Assembly: GCA_903928495.1 (NCBI GenBank) | Contig: CAIYQZ010000061.1 | Location: 124,001-188,000 of the forward strand | From: an uncultured bacterium | Lineage (GTDB): Bacteria; Pseudomonadota; Gammaproteobacteria; Burkholderiales; Burkholderiaceae_C | DNA length: 64,000 nt | Direction of reading: 5' to 3' | Shown: positions 29,620 through 39,292 of the stretch, in pieces | Numbering within the stretch: position 1 is the stretch's first letter | Layout of the letters: every line of letters starts with the position of its first letter | Notes under the pieces: model-generated | The model's input: only the letters and a program-made list of their open reading frames with translations | The model's database searches: none | Told to the model about the DNA's origin: nothing | Position numbers and translations under genes: made by a program

Positions 29620-30147
29620 TCAGGCGGCGGTCAACACAAAGCGGGTGCCGTCTTCGAAAGGCGCGCGCGTGATGGTGTAGCCACCGCCCCAATGCGCCAC
29701 CGCCCCTTCGATCAGGCCCAGGGCCAGGTCGTCGAAGTGGCGCGGTGACCGGTACACCATGGCCAGCCCGTCGGGCAGCAGGGTGCACTCGAAGCGGGGC
29801 AACTGCGCGTCGGGGTACAACTTGAGCACCTCGGCGTGGATCACGTCTTCGATGCCCGCCAGAAACTGCACCGCGCCCGTCATTCCCTCGAAAAACGCTG
29901 GGTAACCGGCATAAAACCGGCCAAACATGTGAAGACCAAAGGCCCGCACCAAGTCGGGCACAGCCACGCCGGTGCGCTGGGACAACGCCACCACCAGTGA
30001 CACCAGTTCAGCGTGGTCATAAGTGCCCACCGCGGTGTAGGCCCCACCACTGGCGGGGGCTGCGTCGTCCAGGATGTCGTCCACCATGTCGGCGGAAAAC
30101 TGTGCCTCGACCATGTCAACGAATTCGGTGAACACAATGCCCTTCAT
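29620..30147 (-). CDS. Haem-NO/O2-binding (H-NOX) protein
   Basis: A 175-residue stand-alone H-NOX domain, the normal length. The proximal haem ligand is His104 in [22 protein letters not shown] and the haem-propionate binding YxSxR motif is Y132-R-S134-P-R136. The N-terminus [18 protein letters not shown] is typical. The family binds NO tightly on Fe(II) haem and signals by a conformational change. The distal pocket Tyr of O2-binding members cannot be assigned with certainty. The ATG at 30147 follows an AGGATC ribosome site; 52 more upstream codons in frame do not resemble the family. Paired with the hybrid kinase immediately downstream. Confidence 0.95.
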   Translation of the reverse strand: MKGIVFTEFVDMVEAQFSADMVDDILDDAAPASGGAYTAVGTYDHAELVSLVVALSQRTGVAVPDLVRAFGLHMFGRFYAGYPAFFEGMTGAVQFLAGIEDVIHAEVLKLYPDAQLPRFECTLLPDGLAMVYRSPRHFDDLALGLIEGAVAHWGGGYTITRAPFEDGTRFVLTAA

Positions 30148-30225
30148 GGCTCGATCCTTTGCATGCGAGTTGCAGATGATTGCGGAGCCAAGTATGGCAT
30201 CCCTGTTCGCCAACCGCACCGGCCA

Positions 30226-30239
30226 TTGACGATGGTCAA
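30226..30239. promoter_or_regulatory. CRP/FNR-type palindrome in the H-NOX/chemoreceptor promoter region
   Basis: TTGAC-GATG-GTCAA: two perfect 5-bp arms with a 4-base spacer, the geometry of FNR-superfamily operators (TTGAT-N4-ATCAA; NO-responsive HcpR sites read TTGAC-N4-GTCAA). It lies about 80 bp from the H-NOX start and about 110 bp from the MCP start. The rest of the 200-bp gap shows no recognisable sigma-54 box. Confidence 0.45.
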
Positions 30240-30350
30240 CGCCCGTGCAAAGCCTCCGAATGAGTGCTTGCCACCTGCTTTTTCTCACGCAGCCATACCC
30301 CACGGAGTGATATTCTGGCGGTCCGGTTTGGGAACTTGCTAGGAATAACT

Positions 30351-31916
30351 ATGTTTGATGGATTCAAGCTCACGCATCGCGTGTGGGCGGTACTGGTGGT
30401 GTATTGGCTCGTGTTCATCGTGGCCATGACAACGGGCTTCACGGGCATGCAGTCCGCGCGCGATTCGCTGCAATACGTGCACGACACGCGCATGGCAGCT
30501 GCCGTGGCTGTGGCGCAGATGCGCCGTGGCTACTTGGTCAACCGCATGGAAATGCTGCTGATGTTCCAGCATGCGCCCGACTCTGCATTGCTGAGCATCC
30601 ACGACCACCCGATCAGCATGCACACCGACAGCATAGGCAAGCTCAAGGCCGACAACGATGCCGCTCAGAAAATCGTCCTCGACCGGAACATGGATGCGGA
30701 AGAAAAAGCCCTGATCGACCAAATGCAAACCGCACGCAAAGGCTGGCAAGCCAAGCGTGACCAGGTGATGGAGACCATGAACAAGGGCGACTTCAGTCCG
30801 GCCACCATGGCCTTTTTCCTGGCGGCGGGCCGCACCGAGGGCGGGGCCTTTGAAAAAACCATGAGCGACCTGGTGAAGTACCAGTCAGTGAAGGCTCAGG
30901 AAGAAACCGCTGCTGCTGACGCCCGCTACCAGCGCAGCAAGTGGATTTTCGGCGCCATCGCATTGTTGGGTGCCCTGCCCATGACATTGTTCATGCTCGG
31001 CACCTTGCGCCGCATGTCCAAAGGTTTCGCGGATGCCGACGAAACCGCCAGCGCCATCGCCCAAGGCGACCTGCGCCACCAGATCACAGCCAACGGCAAC
31101 GACGAAATCACGCACCTGCTGCGCCAGATGGACACGATGCAGGGCAATTTGCGCCAGCTCATTTCCAAAGTCATCTCCGGTTCTGACTCCATCGCCAGCG
31201 CGGCCAGCCAGGTGGCGTCGGGCACGCTGGATCTGTCGGGCCGCACCGAGCAACAGGCCAGCTCGCTGGAGCAAACAGCGGCCGCCACCGAAGAACTCAA
31301 CAGCACCGTCAAGCTGAACGCCGAAAACGCCGTCCAGGCCAACCGCATGGCCGAAGAGGCGTCTGACGTGGCGGTCAAAGGCGGTGCGGTGGTGGGCCAG
31401 GTGGTGCACACCATGGACGAGATCAACACCAGCTCGCGCAAGATCGTGGACATCATTGCCGTGATCGACAGCATTGCGTTCCAGACCAACATCCTGGCGC
31501 TGAACGCTGCGGTAGAAGCAGCCCGTGCAGGCGAACAGGGCCGGGGCTTTGCGGTGGTGGCGTCTGAGGTGCGCAGCCTCGCTCAGCGCTCGTCCACCGC
31601 CGCCAAAGAAATCAAAACGCTGATCGACGACTCGGTGAGCAAAGTGACCAGCGGCACCCAACAAGTGGACGAGGCCGGGGCCACCATGAAGGAAATTGTG
31701 GGCAGCATCGAGCGCGTGACGGCTCTGATGCGCGAAATTTCCAGCAGCAGCAGCGAACAGTCGGAAGGCATTTCGCAAATCAACCAAGCCGTGGCACTGA
31801 TGGACGGCGTGACGCAGCAAAACGCCGCGCTGGTGGAAGAGGCCTCGGCCGCTTCAGCGTCGCTGCAGGAGCAGGCCCGTCAACTCACCGAGGTGGTGGG
31901 CGCGTTCAAACTCTGA
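30351..31916 (+). CDS. Methyl-accepting chemotaxis protein
   Basis: A 521-residue transmembrane chemoreceptor: cytoplasmic start, TM1 ([20 protein letters not shown]), a short periplasmic four-helix sensor domain (about 35-190), TM2 ([19 protein letters not shown]), HAMP, and the methyl-accepting signalling domain with the hairpin tip [34 protein letters not shown]. The start at 30351 is an ATG directly at TM1; 29 extra upstream codons are not convincing. The ligand is not predictable. Divergent from H-NOX, so the two share a control region. Confidence 0.95.
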   Translation: MFDGFKLTHRVWAVLVVYWLVFIVAMTTGFTGMQSARDSLQYVHDTRMAAAVAVAQMRRGYLVNRMEMLLMFQHAPDSALLSIHDHPISMHTDSIGKLKADNDAAQKIVLDRNMDAEEKALIDQMQTARKGWQAKRDQVMETMNKGDFSPATMAFFLAAGRTEGGAFEKTMSDLVKYQSVKAQEETAAADARYQRSKWIFGAIALLGALPMTLFMLGTLRRMSKGFADADETASAIAQGDLRHQITANGNDEITHLLRQMDTMQGNLRQLISKVISGSDSIASAASQVASGTLDLSGRTEQQASSLEQTAAATEELNSTVKLNAENAVQANRMAEEASDVAVKGGAVVGQVVHTMDEINTSSRKIVDIIAVIDSIAFQTNILALNAAVEAARAGEQGRGFAVVASEVRSLAQRSSTAAKEIKTLIDDSVSKVTSGTQQVDEAGATMKEIVGSIERVTALMREISSSSSEQSEGISQINQAVALMDGVTQQNAALVEEASAASASLQEQARQLTEVVGAFKL

Positions 31917-31929
31917 CTTTCCATAGCTG

Positions 31930-31964
31930 AAAAAGCCCGCCAGCATTGCGCTGGCGGGCTTTTT
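31930..31964. terminator. Bidirectional terminator between the MCP gene and polA
   Basis: AAAAAGCCCGCCAGC-ATTGC-GCTGGCGGGCTTTTT, a perfect 15-bp stem flanked by A and T tracts; serves both convergent genes. Confidence 0.95.
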
Positions 31965-31992
31965 CATTTGGAATTGGATGGTTGTCCGGCGC

Positions 31993-34797
31993 TCAGTGCG
32001 CCTTTTCCCAATTGGGCCCCACGCCCACCTCGGCTAGCAGTGGTACCTTGAGTTGGGCCACGCCGGCCATCAGGCGTGGCACTTCGGTTTTCACCCAGTC
32101 CACCTCTGATTCGGGCACCTCGAACACCAGTTCGTCGTGCACCTGCATGATGATTTTGGTGGCACGGTGCTGCTCGTCCAGTACCCGTTGCACGGCCACC
32201 ATGCTGAGTTTGATGAGGTCGGCCGCCGTGCCCTGCATGGGTGCGTTGATGGCGGCGCGCTCGGCCCCTGCCCGGCGCGGGCCGTTGGGGCTGTTGATTT
32301 CAGGCAGGTACAGGCGGCGGCCAAACACGGTTTCCACATAGCCCTGCGCCTTGGCCTGGGCGCGGGTGTCGTCCATGTACTGCTTGACGCCCGCAAACCG
32401 CTCGAAGTAACGCTGGATGTAGTTTTTGGCCGCCGTGTTGTCGATGCCCAGCGCCTTGGCCAGGCCAAACCCGCTCATGCCGTAAATGAGCCCGAAGTTG
32501 ATGACCTTGGCGTAGCGGCGCTGCTCGCTGCTGACCTGGTCCACGCCAATGCCAAACACCTCGGCGGCCGTGGCGCGGTGCACGTCCAGCCCTTCGGCAA
32601 AGGCTTTCAGCAAAGCCGCGTCTCCGCTGATGTGGGCCATGATGCGCAGCTCGATCTGGCTGTAGTCGGCACTGGCAATCAAGCTGCCGGCAGGCGCCAC
32701 AAAGGCCTCGCGCACGCGGCGCCCTTCGGCGGTGCGCACGGGGATGTTCTGCAGGTTGGGGTCGTTGCTGCTCAGGCGCCCGGTCACGGCCACAGCCTGC
32801 GCGTAGTGGGTGTGTACCCTGCCTGTGCGCGGGTTGGCCAGTTGGGCAAGCTTGTCGGTGTAGGTGCCTTTGAGTTTGCTCAGGCTTCGGTGCTCCAGCA
32901 GCTTGGCGGGCAGCGGGTAGTCCTCGGCCAGTTTTTCCAGCACCTCTTCGTCGGTGCTGCGCGCGCCGGTGGCGGTTTTCTTGATGACGGGCAGGCCCAG
33001 CTTGTCAAAGAAAATTTCGCCCAATTGCTTGGGGCTGGCCAGGTTGAACGGTTGCCCGGCAATCTCGTAGGCATCGGTTTCCAGCTGCAAGATGCGTTGG
33101 CCCAGCTCGTGGCTTTGGGTGGCCAGCATGGGCGCGTCAATCAGCACGCCGTTGCGCTCAATGCGGTAGAGCGCCTCGCTGCTGTCCATTTCCAGTTGAT
33201 AGATGAAGTTCAGCTTGTCGTTGGCAGCCAGTTGTGGCCAAAGCACCTGGTGCACGGCCAGGGTCTGGTCGGCGTCTTCGCACGAGTATTCGGCTGCCTT
33301 GGCCACGTCCACCTGCGCAAACGGAATCTGGTGCGCGCCCTTGCCACACAGGTCTTCGTAGGTGATGCCGCTGCGACCCAGGTGGCGCTCGGCCAGGCTG
33401 CTCAAGCCATGGGGCTTGTGCACCTCCAGCACGTAGCTTTGCAACATGGTGTCGTGCGCGTAGCCCTGCACCTCGATGCCATGGTTGGCCAGCACATGCC
33501 GGTCGTACTTGACGTGTTGGCCCAACTTTTTGGCCGCAGGGTTCTCCAGCCAAGACTTCAGACGGGCCAGCACCTCGTCGCGGGGCAGTTGCTCAGGTGC
33601 ATCCGGGCCGTTGTGGGCCAACGGAATGTAGGCTGCGTGGCCGGGCTCCACACACAGGCTGAGGCCCACCACCTCGGCCACCATTTCATTGAGCGATGTG
33701 GTTTCGGTGTCGAGTGCCGTGAGTTCCGCGGCCTGCACCTTGGCCAACCAGGCGTCGAACGCGGGCCAGTCGAGCACGGTGTCGCACACAAGGGTGCTGG
33801 GGGTGGGCTCGGGCAGATCGGCAAACAGATCGCCGCTTTCGCCACGCGCCGGGGCGACGGTCGCGGCCACGGCGGGTGCAGGTGCGGAGGCCCCCAAACG
33901 CGCCGCAGCGGCCTGGGCCAGACCCTTGAAGCCAAATTTCACATAAAAATCGGCCAGGGCGCTTGTCTGCTCTGCACTGACAGCTATGGAATCAAGACTC
34001 GGCAAGCCGGGCACCCAGCCGTTCAGGTCGCAATCGGTCTTGATGGTGACCAGTGTGCGCCCGGTGGGCAACCAGCCCAGGGCATTGCGCAGGTTCTCGC
34101 CTGCCACGCCTTTAATATCAGCGGCACGGGCCACCAGCGCGTCCAGGCTGCCGTATTCCTGTAGCCACTTGGCGGCGGTTTTGGGACCCACCTTGGGCAC
34201 GCCGGGCACGTTGTCCACCGTGTCGCCCACCAGGGTCTGGTAGTCGATCATCAGGCTGGCGGGCACGCCGAACTCGGCCTCCACTCCGGCCAGGTCGCGG
34301 CGCTTGCCGTTCATGGTGTCGATGATGGTGATGTGCGGCGTGACCAACTGCGCCAGGTCTTTATCGCCACTGGATACCACCACATCAAACCCCTGCGCCT
34401 CGCCCGCACGCGCCAGGGTGCCAATCACGTCATCGGCTTCCACCCCAGGCACGTTCAGCACAGTCCAGCCCAGCAGGCGCACCACTTCGTGGATGGGCTC
34501 GATCTGCGCGCGCAAGTCATCTGGCATGGGTGCGCGGTGGGCCTTGTACTCGGGGTACAGGTCGTCGCGGAACGTGGGGCCCGAGGCATCGAACACACAA
34601 GCCACGTGTTGTGCAGGCACCTCTTTGCGCAGGCTTTGCAGCATGTTGACCATGCCACGAATGGCACCGGTGGGAGGGCTGGCAGGGTCGCCGGGCACAG
34701 CACGCAAGTCGGGCATGGCGTGGAAGGCGCGGTACAGGTAGCTGGAACCGTCCACCAGCAGCAGGGTGGGACGTTGGGCTTGGGGCTGGTCGTTCAT
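31993..34797 (-). CDS. polA: DNA polymerase I
   Basis: A 934-residue full three-domain enzyme for repair and Okazaki fragment processing. N-terminal 5'-nuclease: LLLVDGSSYLYRAFHA, GVEADDVIGTLA and SGDKDLAQLV. 3'-5' exonuclease: the DTET acidic motif (LTALDTETTSLNE) and YSCEDADQT, so proofreading looks intact. Polymerase: ADYSQIELRIMAHIS (motif A), RRYAKVINFGLIYGMSGFGLAK (motif B) and MQVHDELVFEVPE (motif C). The ATG at 34797 begins MNDQPQAQRPTLLLVDGSS; 36 codons upstream in frame are rejected. Confidence 0.98.
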   Translation of the reverse strand: MNDQPQAQRPTLLLVDGSSYLYRAFHAMPDLRAVPGDPASPPTGAIRGMVNMLQSLRKEVPAQHVACVFDASGPTFRDDLYPEYKAHRAPMPDDLRAQIEPIHEVVRLLGWTVLNVPGVEADDVIGTLARAGEAQGFDVVVSSGDKDLAQLVTPHITIIDTMNGKRRDLAGVEAEFGVPASLMIDYQTLVGDTVDNVPGVPKVGPKTAAKWLQEYGSLDALVARAADIKGVAGENLRNALGWLPTGRTLVTIKTDCDLNGWVPGLPSLDSIAVSAEQTSALADFYVKFGFKGLAQAAAARLGASAPAPAVAATVAPARGESGDLFADLPEPTPSTLVCDTVLDWPAFDAWLAKVQAAELTALDTETTSLNEMVAEVVGLSLCVEPGHAAYIPLAHNGPDAPEQLPRDEVLARLKSWLENPAAKKLGQHVKYDRHVLANHGIEVQGYAHDTMLQSYVLEVHKPHGLSSLAERHLGRSGITYEDLCGKGAHQIPFAQVDVAKAAEYSCEDADQTLAVHQVLWPQLAANDKLNFIYQLEMDSSEALYRIERNGVLIDAPMLATQSHELGQRILQLETDAYEIAGQPFNLASPKQLGEIFFDKLGLPVIKKTATGARSTDEEVLEKLAEDYPLPAKLLEHRSLSKLKGTYTDKLAQLANPRTGRVHTHYAQAVAVTGRLSSNDPNLQNIPVRTAEGRRVREAFVAPAGSLIASADYSQIELRIMAHISGDAALLKAFAEGLDVHRATAAEVFGIGVDQVSSEQRRYAKVINFGLIYGMSGFGLAKALGIDNTAAKNYIQRYFERFAGVKQYMDDTRAQAKAQGYVETVFGRRLYLPEINSPNGPRRAGAERAAINAPMQGTAADLIKLSMVAVQRVLDEQHRATKIIMQVHDELVFEVPESEVDWVKTEVPRLMAGVAQLKVPLLAEVGVGPNWEKAH

Positions 34798-34856
34798 GCG
34801 GCGAATTGTCGGGCATGGGCCCGGCATGGCCATCGGGGTGCTGCCTACAATCGGGC

Positions 34857-35249
34857 ATGATCTTTTCACGCCCGCACACTTCTGTTGCAGCGCCAGCGCT
34901 GTCAACCAGCCACTCTTTCGTTGGACTGCGTGCTGCCGCTCTGGCCAGTGCCAGCGTCCTGGCCGGTGCCCTGCCCATGACCCTCGGCGCGCAAACGCTG
35001 CAGCCTGAGCCCACCCAAAGCCCCTCGCCCAAAGTGGAGCGCATCGTTCACGAAGATGCAGGCAGCCGTGTGCAAGAGCTGAAAGTGGGCGGGCAAACCA
35101 AGCAGATCGAGGTTCAAACGAAAGCCGACTTGCCGGCCTACCAGATCAACCCTGCCGACGCTGCGCAAGGCCCCGCCAACCCGGACGGACAACGCACCGG
35201 CAACGCGGGCACGGCAGGGCGCGCCACGTGGCGCCTGTTCAACTTCTGA
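34857..35249 (+). CDS. DUF2782-type small secreted protein
   Basis: A 130-residue exported protein, divergent from polA with 59 bp between starts. A hydrophobic N-terminal stretch (LRAAALASASVLAGALPMTLGAQT) ends in an AQ-type cleavage site. The C-terminal half (VERIVHEDAGSRVQELKVGGQTKQIEVQ..PAYQINPADAAQG..RATWRLFNF) matches DUF2782, a family of unknown function found next to polA and thrB in Burkholderiales. It precedes thrB by 66 bp on the same strand. Confidence 0.85.
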   Translation: MIFSRPHTSVAAPALSTSHSFVGLRAAALASASVLAGALPMTLGAQTLQPEPTQSPSPKVERIVHEDAGSRVQELKVGGQTKQIEVQTKADLPAYQINPADAAQGPANPDGQRTGNAGTAGRATWRLFNF

Positions 35250-35315
35250 GCCTCCCGAGGCTGACTTCTTCGCGCCTGTGCGCAGCCCCTCACCGATCCA
35301 ATTTTTGTCTCCGCC

Positions 35316-36284
35316 ATGGCCGTATTCACCGAAGTCTCTCCCGCCGAAGCGGCTGGTCTGCTGGACCAGCTGGACCTGGGGGTGCTGACAGACATCAAGG
35401 GCTGCGCTGGCGGCATTGAGAACACCAACTACTTCGTCACCACCGAACGTGACGGTGTCACCCACGAACACGTGCTGACCCTGTTCGAGCGCTTGACGGC
35501 CGAGCAACTGCCTTTTTATTTGCACCTGATGAAACACCTGGCGGACAAAGGCATCCCAGTGCCCGACCCCGCCGCCGACGCCCAAGGCAGCATCCTTCAC
35601 ACGCTGAAGGGCAAGCCTGCCGCCGTGGTCAACAAACTGGCGGGCAAAAGCCAGCTGGCGCCCCAGCCGGTGCATTGCGCGGCTGTAGGCGGCATGTTGG
35701 CCCGCATGCACCTGGCCGGCGTGGACTACGGCCGCCATCAGCCCAACCTGCGAGGACTGCCTTGGTGGAACGACACCGTGCCCGTGGTGCTGCCCCACCT
35801 CACGCCCGAACAGGCCAGCCTGATCCAGACCGAACTGGCGCTACAGAACCGGGTGGCTGCGAGCGCGGCCTTTGCCGCGCTGCCCCGTGGGCCCGTGCAT
35901 GCGGACCTGTTCCGCGACAACGTGATGTTTGAGGGCGAACGCCTGACCGGCTTCTTCGATTTTTATTTTGCGGGCTGCGACACCTTTGTGTTCGACCTGG
36001 CGGTGTGCCTGAACGATTGGGCCATTGACTTGCCCACTGGCATCCACCACGCCGAGCGAGCCAACGCCATGCTGCAAGCCTACGAGGCGGTGCGCCCCCT
36101 CACGCCACCGGAACGCGAGTTGTTGCCCGACATGCTGCGTGCAGGGGCCCTGCGGTTTTGGACTTCACGGTTGTGGGACTGGCATTTGCCCCGCGATGCC
36201 GCGATGCTCAAGCCCCACGACCCCACCCATTTCGAGCGCGTGCTGCGTCAGCGCAGCACACAGCCACTGGTGCTGGCCACATGA
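35316..36284 (+). CDS. thrB: Homoserine kinase (ThrB, choline-kinase fold)
   Basis: A 322-residue kinase of the APH/choline-kinase fold that phosphorylates homoserine in the threonine pathway, the type used by Pseudomonas and Burkholderia rather than the GHMP kinase of E. coli. [22 protein letters not shown] starts the protein; ALEs such as [11 protein letters not shown], the Brenner motif [16 protein letters not shown] and [21 protein letters not shown] are visible. The stop overlaps the next gene as ATGA. Confidence 0.94.
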   Translation: MAVFTEVSPAEAAGLLDQLDLGVLTDIKGCAGGIENTNYFVTTERDGVTHEHVLTLFERLTAEQLPFYLHLMKHLADKGIPVPDPAADAQGSILHTLKGKPAAVVNKLAGKSQLAPQPVHCAAVGGMLARMHLAGVDYGRHQPNLRGLPWWNDTVPVVLPHLTPEQASLIQTELALQNRVAASAAFAALPRGPVHADLFRDNVMFEGERLTGFFDFYFAGCDTFVFDLAVCLNDWAIDLPTGIHHAERANAMLQAYEAVRPLTPPERELLPDMLRAGALRFWTSRLWDWHLPRDAAMLKPHDPTHFERVLRQRSTQPLVLAT

Positions 36285-37084
36285 AGCTCAACATCGTTCC
36301 CGCTGGCTCGGGGTGGCTGTGGGTCAAACAGGGCATGCGCACTTTTGCACGCCAACCCCTGGCCATGAGTGGCCTGTTCCTGCTGTTCATGGGACTGGTG
36401 TCGTTACTTTCTGTGGTGCCCGTGCTGGGCAGTGTGGTGGCGCTGGCTCTGCTGCCGGCAGCCACGCTGGGTTTGATGGCTGCGGCCCGCCAGGCAGAGG
36501 AGGGGCGCTTTCCCATGCCCACCGTGCTGGCCACTGCTTTCACCGCCGGCGCAGCACAGCGCATGTCGATGCTCAAGCTGGGTGGTCTGTATGCCGTGGG
36601 GTTCCTGGGCATGATTGCGGTCACGGCGCTGGTGGATGGCGGCTCCTTTGCGGAGGTCTACCTCAACGGTGCGGCACTGACCGAAGAGCTGGTGCAGGAA
36701 AGCGGTTTCCAGTCTGCCATGTGGGTGGGCATGGGCCTCTACCTTCCCCTGGCCATGGCCTTCTGGCATGCCCCCGCGCTGGTCCACTGGCACGGGGTGG
36801 ATCCAGTCAAGAGCCTGTTTTTCAGCCTGCTCGCTTGCTGGAAAAACAAGGCCGCGCTGCTGGTATTCGGCATTGCCTGGCTGGGCGTGTTCATGACCGG
36901 TGGGCTTGTGATCAGCGTGCTGGCCACCCTGCTGGGGGGGCCAGCGGTGGCAGGCATGCTGGTGCTGCCCGCAGTGATGATCATGGCCTCGATGTTCTTC
37001 ACATCGGTTTACTACACTTTCCGAGACAGTTTCACCGATGATGCGCCAGTCGATCGCAATGTTGAACAAGGAGGTCTCCCATGA
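36281..37084 (+). CDS. BPSS1780-type integral membrane protein
   Basis: A 267-residue inner-membrane protein with about six hydrophobic segments. [29 protein letters not shown] is the conserved N-terminus of the BPSS1780 family, whose function is unknown. The ATG overlaps the thrB stop (ATGA) and the gene's own stop overlaps the FecR-like gene (ATGA), so all three are translationally coupled. A link to threonine synthesis is not implied by the sequence itself. Confidence 0.85.
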   Translation: MKLNIVPAGSGWLWVKQGMRTFARQPLAMSGLFLLFMGLVSLLSVVPVLGSVVALALLPAATLGLMAAARQAEEGRFPMPTVLATAFTAGAAQRMSMLKLGGLYAVGFLGMIAVTALVDGGSFAEVYLNGAALTEELVQESGFQSAMWVGMGLYLPLAMAFWHAPALVHWHGVDPVKSLFFSLLACWKNKAALLVFGIAWLGVFMTGGLVISVLATLLGGPAVAGMLVLPAVMIMASMFFTSVYYTFRDSFTDDAPVDRNVEQGGLP

Positions 37085-37785
37085 CACAACACATCAACTT
37101 CAGCCGTTCCGATGCCGAGCTGACGTGGTTCCAACGTCGGCAGACCCTGCAAGCCGCTGCCGCGTGGGTGGCCCTGGGAGGCTGGTCTACTTCACAGGCA
37201 CAGCAACGCAGCAACATCGTGGAGCTTGTGGGAGATGCCCTGATCAATGGCAACCGGCTGGCGCCACAGCAAACCGTTCAAACGGGCGACGTGCTGGAAA
37301 CCGGACCCGGTTCACGGCTGGTGTTCGTCATTGGTAATTCGTCGTTCCATGTGCGCCAGAACTCCCGGCTTGCCGTCGAGCGGGGCAACACACTCAATGC
37401 CGTGAGCCTTTTGCGCCTGTTGACGGGTGCAGTGGTCAGCGTGTGGGGCAAAGGCTCCGACCGGCGCATCACCACGCCGACGCTCACGGCTGGCATACGC
37501 GGCACCGGCGTTTACACCGAAATTTTTGCCAAGCAAGACAACCGCAGCTATTTCTGCAACTGCTATGGCACGGTCGACCTGAAAACACAGTCTGACAGCC
37601 GCACCTTGGTTGCCGACTACCACGACGCGGTCTGGGCCGACAAACGGGACGGCGAAGTGGTTCTGAGCCCTGCCCGGGCCATCAACCACACCGATGAAGA
37701 GCTGGAGTTTCTGGCCAGGCTCGTCGATCAGCGCACCGCTTGGCAGATCAGCGGCACCAAAGGTGCCAAAGACGGCTACTACTGA
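37081..37785 (+). CDS. FecR-domain periplasmic protein with Tat-like signal
   Basis: A 234-residue protein. An Arg pair followed by a hydrophobic stretch (FQRRQTLQAAAAWVALGGWSTSQAQ) looks like a Tat signal. The FecR domain spans about 45-165: NIVELVGDALINGNRL, TGDVLETGPGSRLVFVIGNSSFHVRQNSRLAVE, then GAVVSVWGKGSDRRITTPTLTAGIRGTGVYTEI. Two Cys lie in FCNCYGTVDLK. Without a neighbouring sigma factor or TonB receptor this is not the classical ferric-citrate regulator; free FecR domains often act as envelope scaffolds. Coupled by ATGA to the upstream membrane gene. Confidence 0.85.
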   Translation: MTQHINFSRSDAELTWFQRRQTLQAAAAWVALGGWSTSQAQQRSNIVELVGDALINGNRLAPQQTVQTGDVLETGPGSRLVFVIGNSSFHVRQNSRLAVERGNTLNAVSLLRLLTGAVVSVWGKGSDRRITTPTLTAGIRGTGVYTEIFAKQDNRSYFCNCYGTVDLKTQSDSRTLVADYHDAVWADKRDGEVVLSPARAINHTDEELEFLARLVDQRTAWQISGTKGAKDGYY

Positions 37786-37798
37786 GCCAGCGGGGATG

Positions 37799-37829
37799 TT
37801 GCAAGGCCCCGACAAAACCGGCCTTGCAA
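37799..37829. other. Perfect 10-bp inverted repeat after the FecR-like gene
   Basis: TTGCAAGGCC-N11-GGCCTTGCAA directly after the stop. No T-run follows, so it may be a Rho-dependent or processing hairpin. The remaining 140 bp to the next gene hold an AT-rich patch (GTTCATAATAAATTTG) that could be its promoter. Confidence 0.55.
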
Positions 37830-37968
37830 GCCGAGTTGAGCTGACATCGCGGCCCCGCAACCATGCAATGCAGCCAAACCAGCGGCCCTTGGTTCATAAT
37901 AAATTTGCAGCGCTGAGCCGTGTGGCCGCGTTGGCCCACCGATTCACCAGCGCTCGGGAGTTCAAGCC

Positions 37969-38646
37969 TTGAAACACCTCACATCACACACAGGCGCCTT
38001 GGCGCTGCTCGTCGCCGCACTGGCGGGTTGTGCCCAGTCGCCCATTCCAGTGTCGGGCAACTTCGACCTGACCGAGCAGAAAAAGGTGCGGTCTGCCGGT
38101 CATTGGCAAATCGTGGCCCGTGACGCTGCCAAACAAACCCTGCGCATGCTGGACACAGCGGGTGTTGCAGCCAACGCCCGTCTGACCATCGTGGTACCTG
38201 ACAAGGCCACGGTGTTCGAGAAAACTTTTTACGACATGCTGGTGACAGAAGTTGTCCAAACCGGCCGCCGCGTGACCACCAGCGAACAGAACCCCTTGCA
38301 GCTGAGCTACAAGGTGCAACTGGTGGTGCACAACAGCCCACGGCCGCATTTCGTGCCGGGCTTTTACACCGCTTTGGCAGCTGGTGTGTCCGCCGCCTAT
38401 GGCTTGCACACCGCGCACTTGGACACTCAGTTGCTCGGTGGCATCGCTCTGGCCGGAGCGGCCGACTACGGCAGCAGCGTGTATTCGGGCGGGCCCACAC
38501 ACACCGAACTGGTGCTGACCACGTCTGCCGGCACACCCGACCAGATCCTGTCACGCAAAACCGATGTGTATTACATCGAAAACGTGGATTCCACCCTGTT
38601 CAAGCAGGCCCCCGAGTACAAAACCCTGAAGGTGGTGAGCCAATGA
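37969..38646 (+). CDS. Outer-membrane lipoprotein, unknown, partner of FlgO-like gene
   Basis: A 225-residue lipoprotein beginning with TTG at 37969. KHLTSHTGALALLVAALAGC is the signal with lipobox LAGC. The mature part has a Gly/Ala-rich hydrophobic stretch (AAGVSAAYGLHTAHLDTQLLGGIALAGAADYGSSV) that may cross or dip into a membrane. I do not recognise the family. It ends in an overlap (CAATGA) with the FlgO-like gene, so the two are coupled; a shared envelope role is inferred. Confidence 0.7.
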   Translation: MKHLTSHTGALALLVAALAGCAQSPIPVSGNFDLTEQKKVRSAGHWQIVARDAAKQTLRMLDTAGVAANARLTIVVPDKATVFEKTFYDMLVTEVVQTGRRVTTSEQNPLQLSYKVQLVVHNSPRPHFVPGFYTALAAGVSAAYGLHTAHLDTQLLGGIALAGAADYGSSVYSGGPTHTELVLTTSAGTPDQILSRKTDVYYIENVDSTLFKQAPEYKTLKVVSQ

Positions 38647-39203
38647 ACCGTTCACTTCTGGTGTGTGCCGCAATGGCATCGGCGCTGCTGGCCGGGTGCA
38701 GCACCAACAGCAACTCTGCCTACGTCAAGGTCGAACCCACTTACGAAGACGCGCAGAAAAACCCCTTTGTTAGCTCAAACCGTGATGCAGTGCAAAAGCT
38801 GCTGACAGGCTTGGACATCAAGGAATACCAGCGTACCCCGATGCTGGTGGCCACAGTGGTCAACGTGAACGACCTGCGCAAAACAGCCCCCCTGGGCCGC
38901 ACGCTGTCAGAGCAATACGCCTCGCACCTGGTGAACAGCGGTTTGCTGGTGAAAGAACTGAAACTGCGTGGCGATATCTTTGTGCGCGAGGAAACCGGCG
39001 AACTCATGCTGTCACGCGAGTTGAAAGACATCGCCAAACTGCACAGCGCGGGTGTCGTGCTGGTGGGCACGTACTCACAGGCCGCCAATGCCACGTTTGT
39101 CAGCCTGAAACTGGTGATGACCGACACAGGCCAAATCATCCGCGGCCATGATTACGCCCTGCCCAACAATGCCGACGTGAACAAGCTGCTGGCAGCCAAG
39201 TGA
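38643..39203 (+). CDS. FlgO-like outer-membrane lipoprotein
   Basis: A 186-residue lipoprotein. Signal MNRSLLVCAAMASALLAGC with lipobox LLAGC. The body matches the FlgO family: MLVATVVNVNDLRKTAPLGRTLSEQYASHLVNSGLLVKELKLRGD followed by VREETGELMLSREL and VVLVGTYSQAANATFVSLKLV. FlgO is an outer-membrane flagellar factor in Vibrio, but no flagellar genes lie in the window, so a wider envelope role is possible. Strong terminator 21 bp after the stop. Confidence 0.85.
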   Translation: MNRSLLVCAAMASALLAGCSTNSNSAYVKVEPTYEDAQKNPFVSSNRDAVQKLLTGLDIKEYQRTPMLVATVVNVNDLRKTAPLGRTLSEQYASHLVNSGLLVKELKLRGDIFVREETGELMLSRELKDIAKLHSAGVVLVGTYSQAANATFVSLKLVMTDTGQIIRGHDYALPNNADVNKLLAAK

Positions 39204-39224
39204 TTGCTGTTGGAACCGAACCCG

Positions 39225-39249
39225 AAAAAGCCCCTGACAGGGGCTTTTT
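39225..39249. terminator. Bidirectional terminator between the FlgO-like gene and arsJ
   Basis: AAAAAGCCCCT-GAC-AGGGGCTTTTT, a perfect 11-bp stem; it lies after both convergent genes. Confidence 0.92.
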
Positions 39250-39292
39250 TATTGCCTTGACGTTTGCAAACACACCATCGCAGGGTCCAAGG

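Noticed and set aside
33950-34000. Dispersed-repeat-like sequence inside polA
   Set aside because: Only scattered matches (GCGCTTG, AGCTAT) in coding DNA of a well conserved gene; likely chance.
32137-34164. Long open frame antisense to polA
   Set aside because: Entirely opposite a full-length polA; same shadow composition and no ribosome site.
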